This document shows positions 1-12,101 of a stretch of DNA of 64,000 nucleotides, piece after piece; positions within the stretch are counted from its first letter, which is position 1, and every line of letters begins with the position of its first letter. The notes beneath the pieces were generated by a model, which was given only the letters and a program-made list of their open reading frames with translations, did no database searches and had not been told where the DNA came from. The stretch is from contig CM065809.1 of assembly GCA_033398695.1 (NCBI GenBank), positions 170,986,501 through 171,050,500 of the forward strand. The letters are read 5' to 3'. The position numbers and the translations under genes are program-made. This DNA comes from Orobanche coerulescens (lineage: Eukaryota; Streptophyta; Magnoliopsida; Lamiales; Orobanchaceae).

Positions 1-2933
1 TATTGAATAAGTGTTCAATTCGGATAATGGAATTATTTGAAACCTTTGGAATATGGTTATCTATGATGTTGAATTAATCGGATCGTCCGGATTGATGATG
101 ATTAATTGGTTTATATTATGAATTTACAAGGAGGAAACTTGTATCCATATTTAAGATTGAATTTGGAATCGGTAATGTTAGACCCTTGTTGGTTTAAATT
201 GATTATTGATATGATCTTCGGATTGTGGAATCGTATTGTGGTTATGAGTTCGTATTTGTTGAGTTGGATTATTTGGTTTTATGTATATGATCGAGGTTTC
301 GTTGAACCGTTGAGTTTGTTGGTTGAGTATGTCGGTTATTGATTTTTATCGACTGTATGTTAATCGGTTATTGCAATAGGTTGATATGTTTTGATCGTGG
401 ATTATGACCTTTGAGTTGCGGTTGAGGCTAAAGAGTTCGTAGATTGCTTTTGGTCGGGGCTGAGGAGCTCGTAGACAAAGGCAATGGATTTTGGTAACGG
501 CTTCGTGGTATCGGTATCGAGGCAAGTTTATACTTGTTCAGTTTATAATATTTGATGAATGGTTTCGTTTTCATTTCATTTATTATCCGTATAGCAATGT
601 TGTTAGAAATGTAAGTTGTCGGGATAATGAGTTGTATATCGTACTCTGGTTGTAATAAATCATAAGGTATATGATTTAATTGTGTTCAGGGAAGACGTGA
701 GTTATCTTTGGTCGAGGATATAGAATATCGGATATCGAGGATAGTTATCGTGATGACATAAGTATCGGGATAAAGGTTTATTGGTATTGAATGGACGGTA
801 CCTTATTTGAGATTATTTGTATAACTGTGTATTCGTTCAGGGATGTTGTTCGTGGAAAGGATGATGTCTCCGGCTTTGAGGTAATTTATGTATTGTTCAG
901 TTATGAGATAATTATTATGTTGAGTTGTTGTATATGTTGTATGTTGAGGCTTCGTATATTGAGATTCGTACTGGTTGTTCGTTGAGGGATGTTGATCCCA
1001 GGACTATTGTTGGTATTAATGGTGGTGTTGATCGTCTCATTGGGGGATGTTGATGGACATGGTCCTCGGCTTTGAGGTAATCTAAGTATTTGTTCAGTCA
1101 TGTGGATAGTTAGTACGTTGAGTTGTTGTATATGTTGAGGTTTCGTGTAATGAGTTTCGTATCGGTTATTCGCTGAGGGATGTTGATCCCAGGACTGTTG
1201 TATTAAGATCGTAGATCATGTTGGTAATTCATTTAGGGATGATGATCCCAGGATTGATGTTTTGGATATTGATTAGTCGTGTCGACTTTTCATTGTCAGT
1301 CTGTTGTTGTTCACTTCGGTGAGTCTTTTGATCCTTATTGGATATGTGTTTCTTTGAGTTTCGTTGTCATGTTGCATCGTGACATATCTGGAGTCATATC
1401 TGCGTGCCGATTGGTTATTGTGTAGGATCTTTAGCCGGGCACATGATGGTTATATGTGTTGATATTTACACATTAAACCGTGCACACAAGACGTAGTTCA
1501 TGAGGCTAATTAGGTACAAGACCACACGTGTATATGATCAATACCCGGGGTGGCTTGTGCACGGACACATTTCCGGATCGGGCGTACTATGACTTCCATC
1601 TTTGAGTCATATTGTTTGGTCGTTCATCCTCTATTTATGGTTGGGTATGTTTGACGGTTTGTGACTGGTTGTTCATACGCCCGAGGGGTATGTTTGACAG
1701 TCAGAGTTATTTCTTTGAGATCCATTATTGTTGATCATTTGGAGTTTACCTTGTTGATGGTATTCTCAGTTATTGTTGGTCTTTTGTTGATCATTTGGAG
1801 TTTACCTTGTTGATGGTATTCTCGATTATTGTTGATCCTTTGTTGATCGTGTCGGATTTATCATGTTGATGGTATTCTCAGTTATCGTGATCCTTTATTG
1901 GTCGTATTGGAGTTATCATGTCGATGATATTCTCAGTTGATTGATCGGTTGATCTGGTTATTGATCGTATAAGCATTCGGACTATACGTCGATGTTTCAG
2001 GATTTGTTATCATTATCATGTGGTAGTTGATCTACAAATATGTTGTGTATTATTGGTTTATTCATGTTGAGATTTGATTATGTAATCCGACGGACAGGAT
2101 TTGGCACAGATTGGATTATTTCCAGACTTATGAGTTATGATGATGTTTTGAGGATTGTTGGTATTTTTGGAATACAGTATAGATAATTGTTGTTGCGTTC
2201 ATTTCGTCATTTGAGAATGTGAAATATGGATTATGGTAAGGATTGATTTAGTATGGATTGCTATGAATTGGTAAGGTTATAACGGTAAAATTACTTTGGT
2301 AGTAGTCTTACTATATTATTACATTGGTATGTAATCATTTATGATGATGTGATCGGTATCATTATTGAGTATTGTGGCTGACCCCGTCGTGGGCTTTATT
2401 TTTAGGTACTCGGAGATCGAGCTAGTAGCGGTCGTGAAGGGATGAGCTTTCCGATGTGATACTGGCGGTGGCATGTTTTGGAGTATCGAGTATTTCTTTT
2501 CTGGTTATTCATTTCCGCTGCAAATGTGTATTTTGAACTGTGTTTTTATCCGCTGCGTGTGTATGTTTCAAAATGGCTTTTCGGTATCTTTATCCGCTGC
2601 GTGTGCGTATTTTTAAAAGGCCTTTTGGCATTTTACGAACTTGTTATTTCGTCAAACTCTTTTTCCCAAATTATTTAATCGGTACGTTTAAGTGGTAGCT
2701 TAACGTACATTTTGGATTGTCGAAAATTGGCATTTCGCCTTGTATTTTGAAATGGTATTTTATGACGGTATTTGAGAACTATGCTTTTGAAAATATTTGA
2801 GTATTTAAAATATTACCGTCATCGGCCTTTTGGCGTTTTTGAATTGGTTTTGTTAACGGTTTTTAGCCTGGTGGGTTCCGGCGCGGGACCCACGACGCTG
2901 TAATATCCCGGATGGTTTTGGGGGCGTTACAAC
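1..2933 (+). repeat. 3' portion of a family-A long LTR (truncated by the window edge)
   Basis: This matches, nearly base for base over long runs, the 3' part of the LTR at 15756-20123 (from about 17390 on) and its partner at 20511-24823. It ends with the same GGGGG(C/T)GTTACA. No PBS follows (the next bases are acagacacc), so this is a 3' LTR or a solo LTR, not a 5' LTR. It abuts a Copia LTR that lacks its outer part, which suggests insertion into that LTR; the duplicated target would then be ACAGA at 2934-2938, but the other copy lies outside the window. Short ORFs here have no recognisable domain and recur only because the LTR is repeated. Confidence 0.9.
1727..1945 (+). repeat. Minisatellite expansion inside the family-A LTR
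   Basis: About four diverged copies of a roughly 60-65 bp unit, each containing gttgatcattyggagtt-like and gatggtattctcag-like segments, follow one another. The equivalent places in the other two LTR copies (near 19045-19085 and 23797-23840) carry only one unit. The array therefore differs in length between members of one LTR family. No function is inferred. Confidence 0.7.
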
Positions 2934-3447
2934 AGACACCTTGTGGTCTGGTGGGAAGGGCCGCATTGGTTCAGGCGAACCAAACCATTGTGCTGGTTCA
3001 GATTGCACAGAATGGTCCGAACCATTGCGTTGGTTCGGTCGAAGTGCGCCTACGAAGCGCCCATTGCGACAAGTGCGACCTGCACGTGCTCGGACTCAGA
3101 CTTGGAAGGTGCTTTGCACCTTCCTCGTAGGATTCAGATTTTAGCCTTAAAAAATAATTAAAGCCAACTAGGGTGCACCATAATGGAGCACACTTGATTG
3201 CTTCTTTATGATGGAAAGTCCTTTATAAATGGCTCAACTTTTCCTTGTTTTTCCAATGTGGGATGGGATTCCACCCGACATTCCCAAATATTAAATGGCT
3301 TAACTTTGTGCATTAATTACTCATTCATTTCTTAACGAAATTGAACAAGTAAATACACTAAATTAATCTACACAAAATGTAGATTCTAAATATACCATTT
3401 AATCTTACCATAATTATTATGGTATTAATTAAGCTATTTTTCCAACA
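2934..3447 (-). repeat. Copia-1 3' LTR (partial)
   Basis: The inner edge is fixed by CCAACA at 3442-3447 (TGTTGG on the element strand) next to a polypurine tract. On the minus strand a TATA-like CATTTATAAAGGA lies near 3219-3231. The outer end is truncated at 2934 by the family-A LTR. A forward ORF at 2912-3130 crosses the junction and is not considered coding. Confidence 0.75.
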
Positions 3448-3456
3448 ATCCCCCAC
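3448..3456 (-). promoter_or_regulatory. Copia-1 polypurine tract
   Basis: GTGGGGGAT on the minus strand lies immediately next to the TGTTGG start of the 3' LTR. This is the expected place for the plus-strand primer of reverse transcription. Confidence 0.85.
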
Positions 3457-3986
3457 ATGAATGATGATTAATGCAAATGCAATATGCACTAAGTCCCGAC
3501 GACCTATTATTGCTTCAGGATAGGTGGTAGTTAGCCTTGAACCTTCCTTAGTGTAATGCTATCGGATTTACTCGTTGCTCGGTGAACGTGATGTCTTGAA
3601 CCGGTTAATTTTTATGTAAACCAAGACAACAACATACACACAATAATAGATCTAATATCTTTCGTTCTCACGTTGTGTCCATTTTGTCCTTGGACCATTT
3701 CTTGGATTCATAAGTGTTGATAATTTTATGAAGCGTCCTTACTTCGTCACTTATATAGGTGATCTCCTATAAAGAGTATCTTGCCATACTCCACCTATAA
3801 AAGGCTATCGAATCATTAAAAGCTTTAAAAAGCTTACCCTTTACCACAAACTGCAGGCTTGCACTTGAATAGCTACGAGAATGGATTTTCAAGTGCTTAA
3901 CTTGAACTTTCACAACTTAGTTCTCTCATTGAACCAAGTTCTTGGGATCTCCAATCATCCTGGTTGAGTTATCATTATGAAAATTC

Positions 3987-6900
3987 TCAATGTGTGTATT
4001 TCAATCCCATTCCCCTTGCTGCATTATATAAATGATCACGGTTAGTACCTTTCGTAAACGGATCCGCTATATTGTCTTTTGACTTTACATAGTCAATACA
4101 CATTATTCCTGTAGTGATCACTTGTCTAATGGTATTGTCTTCGACGAATATGTCGAGACTTACCATTATATATACTGTTCTTTGCCCTCCCTATGGCTGC
4201 CATGCTATCACAATGTATCATAACGGGAGGCAAAGGTTTTTCCCAACAGGGAATATCTTCTAAGAAGTTTCTTAACCATTTAGCTTCTTCGCCGGCTTTG
4301 TCTAAAGCAATAAACTCCGATTCCATTATAGATCGGGCTATGCATGTTTGCTTAGAAGATTTCCATGATATTGCTCCTCCACTAACGGTAAATACATAAC
4401 CGCTTGTGGATTTAGAGTCTTTAGTATCGGATATCCAGTTGGCATCACAATATCCTTCCAAAACAGCTGGATATCTCGAATAGTGTATACCATGAACGAC
4501 GGTGTGTTTTAAGTATCTCAACACTCTTGTCAATGCGGTCCAATGATCCTTTCCGGGATTACTCGTAAATCGACTCAGTTTACTAATAGAATATACTATG
4601 TCTTGCCTTGTACAATTTACTAAGTACATCAGGCTTCCAATTATCCTAGCATATTCTGTTTGTGATATGGGTTCTACTCGATTTTTGGCTAAGTGTAAAC
4701 TTAAGTCAACAGGTGTCTTAGCCGGAGGCAGATCGTATGCCTTGAATTTATTAAGCACATTCTCAACATAGTGAGATTGTGATAAGACTATTCCATCGGG
4801 TGTTCTGGAGATCTTGATTCCTAGAATCACATCAGCTAATCCCATATCCTTCATGTCGAAGTTCTTCTTTAACATTTTCTTAGTACCTATGATGATTTTA
4901 TTATTGCTACCCATAATTAGCATATCATCAACGTATAGACACACAATGACAAAATTGTCAGATGTACCTTTGATGTACACACATTTATCACATTCATTGA
5001 TTTTGAAATCATTTGACATCATTACTTGGTCAAATTTCTCATGCCATTGTTTGGGTGCTTGTTTAAGTCCATATAAAGACTTAACAAGTTTACAAACTTT
5101 GTTTTCTTGGCCGGGAACCACGAACCCTTCGAATTGTTCCATATAAATTTCATTTTCTAAATCTCCATTTAGAAAGGCCATTTTTACATCCATTTGGTGT
5201 ATCTCAAGATTGTATAATGCTGCTATTGCAAGTAGCGTTCTAATGTATGTAATCCGAGTAACTGGTGAGTATGTATCAAAGTAATCATACCCTTCCTTTT
5301 GTTTGTATCCTTTGGCTACCAAACGTGCTTTGTATTTGTCAATAGATTTATCGCCTTTGTATTTCTTCTTGAGAATCCACTTGCAACCTAAAGGTTTATT
5401 TTCCGGAGGAAGATCAACAATATGCCAAGTGTGATTGTTCAAGATTGACTCGATTTCACTATTAATAGCTTCTCGCCATAGATCGGCATCGGAACCAGAC
5501 AATGCTTCCTTGATTGTCTTCGGTTCGTCTTCTAAAGAGTAGACTACAAAATCCGGACCAAAGGTTTTTGCAGTCTTTATTCTTTTTCCTCGCCTTGGTT
5601 GCGGTGTTGGTCCATTATTATTTGGCGAGATTTCATCATAAGTCCTCTTTTTCGAACTTATTTCATTCTTTTCTTTCTTAGGGAATATAGTTTCAAAAAA
5701 TATAGCATTTCTTGATTCTATGATCATTCCCTCATTTATATCGGGTACTTCCGATTTGTGTACCAAAAATCGGTACGCACTACTATTATTTGCATATCCT
5801 ATGAAAATGCAATCAACCGTTTTTGGTCCTATTTTTACTTGCTTGGGTTTCGGTACTTCAACTTTTGCTAAGCACCCACACACTTTTAAGTATTTATAGG
5901 ACGGCTTCCTTCCTTTCCATAATTCATATGGAGTTTTATCTTGCTTCTTTTTGGGTAATTTATTCAAAATTTTATTAGCTGAAAGAATAGCTTCTCCCCA
6001 CATGTTAAGTGATAGGCCCGAGCTTATCAACACAGCATTCATCATTTCCTTCAATGTTCTATTCTTTCGTTCTGCAACACCATTCGATTGGGGTGCATAA
6101 GGTGCAGTCGTTTAGTGAATAATGAAATTTTCACGACAATATTCTTCAAAAGGTGCAACATATTCACCACCTCGATCACTTCGAATCATTTTGATTTCGG
6201 TGTTGAGTTGATTTTCAACTTCTGTTTTGTATGTTTTGTAAGCTTCGAATGCTTCGTATTTGCTTCTCAAAAGATACACATAACAAAATCTTATGCAATC
6301 GTCTATAAAAATTATAAAATAATTCTTTCCACCTCTTGTTTGTACAAGTTTTAAATCGCACAGATCGGTGTGAATCAATTAAAGAGGTTTTGTAGATCTT
6401 TCCACTAAATGAAAAGGAGATTTTGCCATTTTCGCTTCAACACAGATTTCACACCTTTTGTGTCGATTGAAAGTCATTTTTGGCAATAAATCTAAATTTA
6501 TGAAACGACGTAGTATATTTAGATTTGCATGTCCTAATCTATCATGCCATAAATTAGGAGACTCAACCAAATAAACAACTTTATCGTTTATTTCATTTTC
6601 ACCACGTACATTGATAGCATTCAGTTTGAAAATACCGTTATCTATATAGCCTTTTCCGATAAAGTGACCATTCTTAGTTATTACAACTTTATCTGCTTCA
6701 AACACTAGCCTAAATCCGGCTTTGCTCAATGCTGAGCCAGACACAAGATTCTTATGGATGTCCGGAACATGTAGCACATTCTTGAGAGTCATTTTCAATC
6801 CCGACGTCATCTTGAGTATAACTCCAGTTCCGAAAACATTTGAGGCAGCGGAGTTTCCCATGTACAACTTTCTTTCCTCGGTGACGGGCTCGTAGGAGGA

Positions 6901-7866
6901 GAACATGGCTTTATCGGCACAAATGTGTTTGGTAGCGCCGGTGTCCACCCACCATCCGACTGGAATACCGACCATGTTGACTTCATCTACAACTGCACAC
7001 AGATCAAGACTGGACAAATCGACGGGCACATACTTATTTTCGACAACATTTGCTTGATCTCTCTTCTTGTCCTTCTTTGGTTTGCGGCAATTTTTCGCCA
7101 TATGCCCGAATTTACCGCAGTTGTATCATTCTCCTTTGATCTTATTTTGATTCTTCGAGTCTTGCCTCTTCCCGTTAAATTTTTGCTTTTTGTTGTGGTT
7201 TGACTCGACGAGATTTTCTTTTGCCTCCATAGATGACTTGTTCATCTTGACATCGGTCTTTCGGTTGTCTTCTTCGATCCTCAGTCGCACAATAAGATCT
7301 TCAAGGCCCATTTCCTTGCGCTTGTGCTTGAGATAGTTTTTGAAATCCTTTCACATCGGGGGCAACTTCTCGATTATGGCAGCAACTTGAAAGGATTCAG
7401 ATAGGATCATTCCTTCTGCCAAAATGTCGTGCAGGATCAACTGTATTTCCTGCACTTGCTCAAGAACAGTTTTGTTGTCCACTATCTTGAAGTCGAGAAA
7501 ATGACCCACAATGAACTTCTTCAAACCGGCATCTTCTGTTTTATATTTTGTCTCCAATGAGTCCCACAACTCTTTGGACGTTTTGATTGTGGAATAAACA
7601 CTGTAAAGTGTGTCATCCAGCCCATTCAAAATATAATTTCGACATAAGAAGTCGCTATGATGCCATGCATCCAATGCCGTGCGTTTCTGGGTGTCAGTTT
7701 CATCATCCCCCACAATAGGAGGAGATTCGGAAAGAAAGCGACAGAGGTTGAGAGTAGTAAGCTAGAACAACATTTTTGATTGCCAACGTTTGAAATCAGT
7801 ACCTGAAAATTTCTCGGGTTTCTCGGCATGGGCAGGAGCATGAACATTGTTGCTTGACGACGCCAT
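3987..7866 (-). pseudogene. Copia-1 gag-pol polyprotein, disrupted by nonsense codons
   Basis: The ATG at 7866 opens a Copia gag (MASSSNNVHAPAHAEKPEKF, then FSGTDFKRWQ). One reading frame holds for about 1,245 codons but is broken by in-frame stops at 7764-7762 (codon 35), 7353-7351, 7128-7126, 6381-6379 and 6114-6112. The third stop replaces the first Cys of the gag zinc knuckle ([13 protein letters not shown] follows). Next come protease ([12 protein letters not shown], codon about 308), an integrase HHCC region ([14 protein letters not shown]), the D,D,E core (HTDLCD, SDRGGEY, GVAERKN), RT ([21 protein letters not shown]) and RNase H. At about 4136 a 2-base loss shifts the frame; coding similarity continues in the new frame to a TGA at 3987. 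It once supplied capsid, protease, integrase and reverse transcriptase for a cytoplasmic replication particle, and cannot now. Confidence 0.9.
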
Positions 7867-8010
7867 CTTCTACAGAAAATTTCATCTTACGATTGTTGTT
7901 TTAGATGCTGTAGAAAATGACAAATGATGCAAAACCGAGGCAAGAGTTGGACTATCTCTCCGTAAGACGAAATTGCCCCGCACAATACACACGGTTCAAC
8001 GGCAAACGTC
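7867..8010 (-). other. Copia-1 leader remnant and junction with Copia-2
   Basis: Just upstream of the Copia-1 gag ATG is an untranslated stretch that neither encodes protease nor contains a PBS. At about 8005-8010 it runs directly into the protease reading frame of Copia-2 (last recognisable residues YVVNTVQTPMHKSLNS). No LTR end or target duplication marks the join, so it looks like illegitimate recombination or a deletion between two elements in the same orientation. The exact breakpoint cannot be fixed by eye. Confidence 0.55.
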
Positions 8011-9246
8011 CCCAAGAGTTAAGTGATTTATGCATAGGAGTTTGTACAGTATTAACGACATATAGTCCATCATTAAAAATACCTTTGCAAATATATTCAC
8101 CGCTTCTTCTCCTAATAATGGCATCATCATCAAAAGAAACTGAATAACCATCGCTTTTTAATTTAGAAACTGAAATTAAATTCATTCTAAAATCCGGTAC
8201 TAATAATACATTATTGAGGACTAATAATTTATCATTAATCTTCAACTGCACGACTCCCACTGCAATAGCCATAAGCCTGGAATAATCGCCCCAGTTGATG
8301 GTAATCTCGCCCGCACTAAGCTGCTTTGTTACCTGAAAACCATGTGAATCAAAGCAAACATGATCAGTGGAGCCTGAATCAACTATCCACGAAGTGGAAG
8401 AACAAGCTGCCAAACATGTTTTGACTACTAGTGCACGAGACCTACCTTTCTTAAGAGCAGGTTAAAATGTCATTTCTGACCGCACTTGTAGCACTTTTCC
8501 TTTGGCTTTTTGTTCGCCTCGGGGTGAGGAGTCTTGATTTTCACCTTGAGGGTTGCCACTTGCTTTTGGCCAACCTGTTTTTTCTTCTTTCCCCATTTGG
8601 GTTTGGAAGAAGTAGCACGGTTGTCGCAAGAATCTGATGATAACCTTGTTTGAAGAGACCTTCAGCATATTGAAGCTCTGTCAGAAGTTCCGCCAAACTA
8701 TATGTCCTACGGTTCATATTGTAGTTAAGGCGGAACTGTTCAAAGCTTCATGGTAAGCTTCCTAAGATAATATCGACCTGTGTTTCCGCATCAATAGTAG
8801 CCCCTAGTATGCTCAGTTCGTTCAAATGAGACATCATTTTCAGAACATGATCCATTACTGGGGTCCCTTCAGACATTTGAGTTGTCATCAATACCCTCAT
8901 TGCATTTTGTCTAGCCACCCGGTTCTGATGACCAAACATCTCGGTGAGACTTTTCATCATTTCCGCAGCCGAGCCCATCGTCTGATGCTGATGCTGCAAT
9001 ACATTTGTCAGTGAAGCTAAAATGTAACAGCGAGCCATCTCATCAGACTTTTTCCATTTTCGGAATTCAGCCAACTCTTCAGGAGTGGCATCCGGTTCTG
9101 GTTCTAGAGGACTCTCCTAGATTAAGACAAATTTATGCCCTCAAAGAATGTGACAATGTCAAGATTTCTTTTCCAATCGGCAAAGTTAGTGCCATCAAGT
9201 TTATTTTCTTTGAGAATAACAGCTAGTGGATTGAAAGACACCTGAG
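8006..9246 (-). pseudogene. Copia-2 gag and protease fragment
   Basis: Copia gag begins near 9246 with a segment NPLAVILKENKLDGTNFADW, is broken by a stop and frameshift near 9110, and resumes as PEELAEFRKWKKSDEMARCY, leading to a UBN2-like gag body (9074-8748). A zinc knuckle CYKCGQK..F lies near 8470-8490 but its second half is damaged. Protease follows at 8413: WIVDSGSTDHVCFDSHGF, then LLVPDFRMNLISVSKLKSDG. Coding similarity ends near 8010. There is no in-frame ATG just upstream of the gag similarity; the bases TTTTTATCTCAG before it resemble a 3' splice site, so a spliced leader is possible. Non-functional. Confidence 0.8.
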
Positions 9247-10594
9247 ATAAAAATTAAAAACAGCCATCACATAATGCATAGCAAAATATATCGAAAACCT
9301 CAAAACACAATATATATGCTAGCAACCAACACCTCGAAAAATCCGCACATGTAAGCCACGATCGTGTGGACGTTTACACACACATTTTCCAAGTAGAGTT
9401 TTACGTCTTTAATTTTACTATCTAGTCAAATTACGTTATGACAAGTAAAATTAAAAGCTGGTTCCTCTTGGCCATGTATTAATTAACATAGACTCCGATG
9501 GGGAGATTATTAATTAATACACCTAAGTGAACACCATAATTTAACATCCTTAAAATATTATTTTTAAATAATAGTCCTACAGATGGAGAGGTCCTATCAT
9601 AAAAAGTAATATTTACCTTATGTTATCATTTTGAAATTTAAAACTAGTGAACCTATAATTAGCACATCCGATATGGAGGAAGACCCTAATGTCAACGCGC
9701 ATGCTAATTATTTCACAATTTAAATTAATTATGGAGGCCAATTTGATTTTATTTTAAAAAAATAAATTAATTTAATCACTTAGTTATTTTAGGCTTAAGG
9801 TTTTTAATTTTCTCGTCCTAACATGCAGAAAACATATCACGCATACATTCATACATGCCATACATCAAAACAATAAAAACCAAAAATAAAGCATGGATAA
9901 TTAAATTATCCAATTATCATGGTCTTCTTCCTTGAGTTGAACCCGAGAAAATCTTCGACTTGATCTCTCCCACTGAATCAAGTATCTCGTCGCTCCTCCC
10001 CGGCCGGGCCGTGGATTACCAAAATTAAAATTTCACTTTTATGCAAAATTAATTACATAAAAAAAATTAATTTTAAATCCCGACTCTCCAGCAGACGCAA
10101 CGAACGGCGGCAAAACGGACCGAACCAAAAACTGGACGACCCGACCCGAACCAATAACCAGCCGGACCAGTGCCGCGCTGCGGTGCTCGGCGGCTTTGCT
10201 AAATTCTTGTCGGCCGCGGATGCCCAGCGATCCCGGCGATCCTTACGCTCCATTTCTTTGTGATCCCGTCTTTTCCGAATTCGATTATAATTTTATACAA
10301 AATAAAATACATCGAAATTACATCAAGATTACACGAAAAATAAAACACCTAGAACTACCCGCGGATTTTCTCACGGGAAAAACCATTACATGCCTCAAAA
10401 AATGGGTCAAACCAATAATTGCATAATTAATAAAAATAAATAAATAAACCATTCACATAAACCATGATAATTGGATCATATCACCTGCAAGAACACATCT
10501 AGCAAAATATTCCAACATCAAAATATATGAATATTTAAATTGCTATCAATTAATCACCAAAATTAATTAAAATAGCAAAAAGCCTAAAAATCTG
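9247..10594 (-). other. Copia-2 untranslated leader
   Basis: 1.35 kb between the PBS and gag with no long ORF and no recognised domain. It is AT-rich except for a GC-rich patch at about 10080-10260. Long leaders of this sort occur in Copia elements, but I see no further motif. Confidence 0.55.
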
Positions 10595-10606
10595 GCTCCG
10601 ATACCA
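10595..10606 (-). promoter_or_regulatory. Copia-2 primer binding site (initiator tRNA-Met)
   Basis: TGGTATCGGAGC on the minus strand lies two bases inside the LTR. It matches the usual plant tRNA-Met site TGGTATCAGAGC with one G for A change, the same variant found at elements A and C here. Confidence 0.9.
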
Positions 10607-10608
10607 AT

Positions 10609-12101
10609 TGTTGGAAAGTAAAACGCAGCGGAAGCGAAGTTTGGGAAAGATGATAATTGCGTTTTACGCATCCACGAGCATAAGATCTATTTAGGCATGC
10701 TAATTAATTAATTACTAAGACTAATAAGCAATTTAAATATTATTTATTATTTATTAATTAAATATGTTGATTATTAAAATATTCTAATCGAGATCCAAAG
10801 ATCATAGGATATTACCTTTTGAAGAGTATTGGTTGCTTTCGTCTTGATCACCTTGTATATCTACCTTTAGACCTTCTAGAGTATGATCCGCCTTAACCCG
10901 GACGTTGTGTGGGCAACGAGCTACCGGATCTTGTTTGGACAACATTGGATCGTCCGAACCCTTCTTGTTTGTGATCACTTTATTTTTCTTTGCTTTCTAG
11001 TATTTTATGTACACTCCTAGCAAATTAATTGTGTTATCTAAATTGTAGAATCAAAGACACAAGTCTAGATCTATAATTAAACACAAGAGGAAAAATTTGA
11101 TCACACAACCTCACAAGAAAGCATAAAATCGGCCAACACCCCAAAATTCCTATATATAGGCTCTTGGACTACTACTAGGGATCTTAAGGAGGATTATGGA
11201 AGGACTCCCAATAAATTCATCTTACCTTATTAGGACTCTTCCTAATATAATGAATCTATTAATATCAACTTAGTCCACTAAAAAGTTGATATTGCACTTC
11301 CTACCAAAATTCCAAATTATGAAATTGGGCTCCTTATTAAATATATTATTTCCCGTATTTAAGATATCGAATGTCCATTAATTAATTATAAGCTACTAAC
11401 AGCTTTAATTAATTAATATCTTATCCAAGAGTAGTACCACTCGAACCTTATTATTATATCGGAATTAAATCCACCTGCATGGTTTAATATAATAATCATT
11501 ATCGAGCTCCTCAAGGGGACATCATCAACCCACACGATTCGGGACACGATTTCTAGTAATAATAATAACTGTCGTATAAACAATATTATTGCCCAAGATA
11601 CGAGGCTTATTGAGTCGATCGTTTTGACTCTCACCTATGGTAAATCAAAGTAATAAGTATTATAAATACACAATTAAATATTATATACTTAGAATTAAGA
11701 AATAATAATTATTTGAGATTTACGTTCTTCTTACAGTCAGTACAGATGACACTATCTCACCTCGATCCAGTCAACGTATGCAAATACGCTAATGCATGCT
11801 AATAGTCAAGACCAACTATTCTCAAGCATACACTACAACCTTTTATATAATTTGTCTAATAATTATATAGGTTGTGAACTATTGTATTATTTTATAAGGC
11901 ACCGATAATGTGATCTTCCGTGTGACACCAACACACCACATTATCTACAATATAGAATAATTAGATATTTCATTTGCATAACCATAACGTGAATAAATAT
12001 GCAAAACATGTGATTAAATGTAATTAATATTCTCATAGGTAGTCACAGGGAAATTAGGTAATACAAGCATAAAGTATGCTTTGCAGTATACAATCCTAAC
12101 A
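10609..12101 (-). repeat. Copia-2 5' LTR
   Basis: 1493 bp bounded by TGTTGG (10609) next to the PBS and CCTAACA (12101), reading TGTTAGG on the element strand. It has the TG..CA ends required for integration. No second copy is present, since the 3' half of the element is lost, so the boundary at 12101 rests on the terminal motif alone. Confidence 0.75.

Larger units (their letters stand above)
2934..8005 (-). mobile_element. Copia-1: Ty1/copia retrotransposon, 5' LTR missing
   Basis: Read on the minus strand: leader remnant, gag-protease-integrase-RT-RNase H (7866-3987), 3' untranslated region, polypurine tract, then the 3' LTR. The 3' LTR is cut on its outer side by the family-A LTR ending at 2933. 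No PBS or 5' LTR is found upstream of gag; beyond about 8005 the sequence belongs to a different Copia element in the same orientation. The domain order protease, integrase, RT, RNase H is that of Copia. The element is dead: five premature stops, a frameshift near the end and no 5' LTR. Confidence 0.9.
8006..12101 (-). mobile_element. Copia-2: 5' half of a second Copia element
   Basis: On the minus strand the order is 5' LTR (12101-10609), tRNA-Met PBS, a long leader, gag, then protease ending abruptly near 8010. Integrase, RT, RNase H and the 3' LTR are missing, replaced by Copia-1. The gag and protease differ clearly from Copia-1 (DSGSTDHVC against DTGATKHIC), so the two are from different families and this is not one rearranged element. 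Confidence 0.85.
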
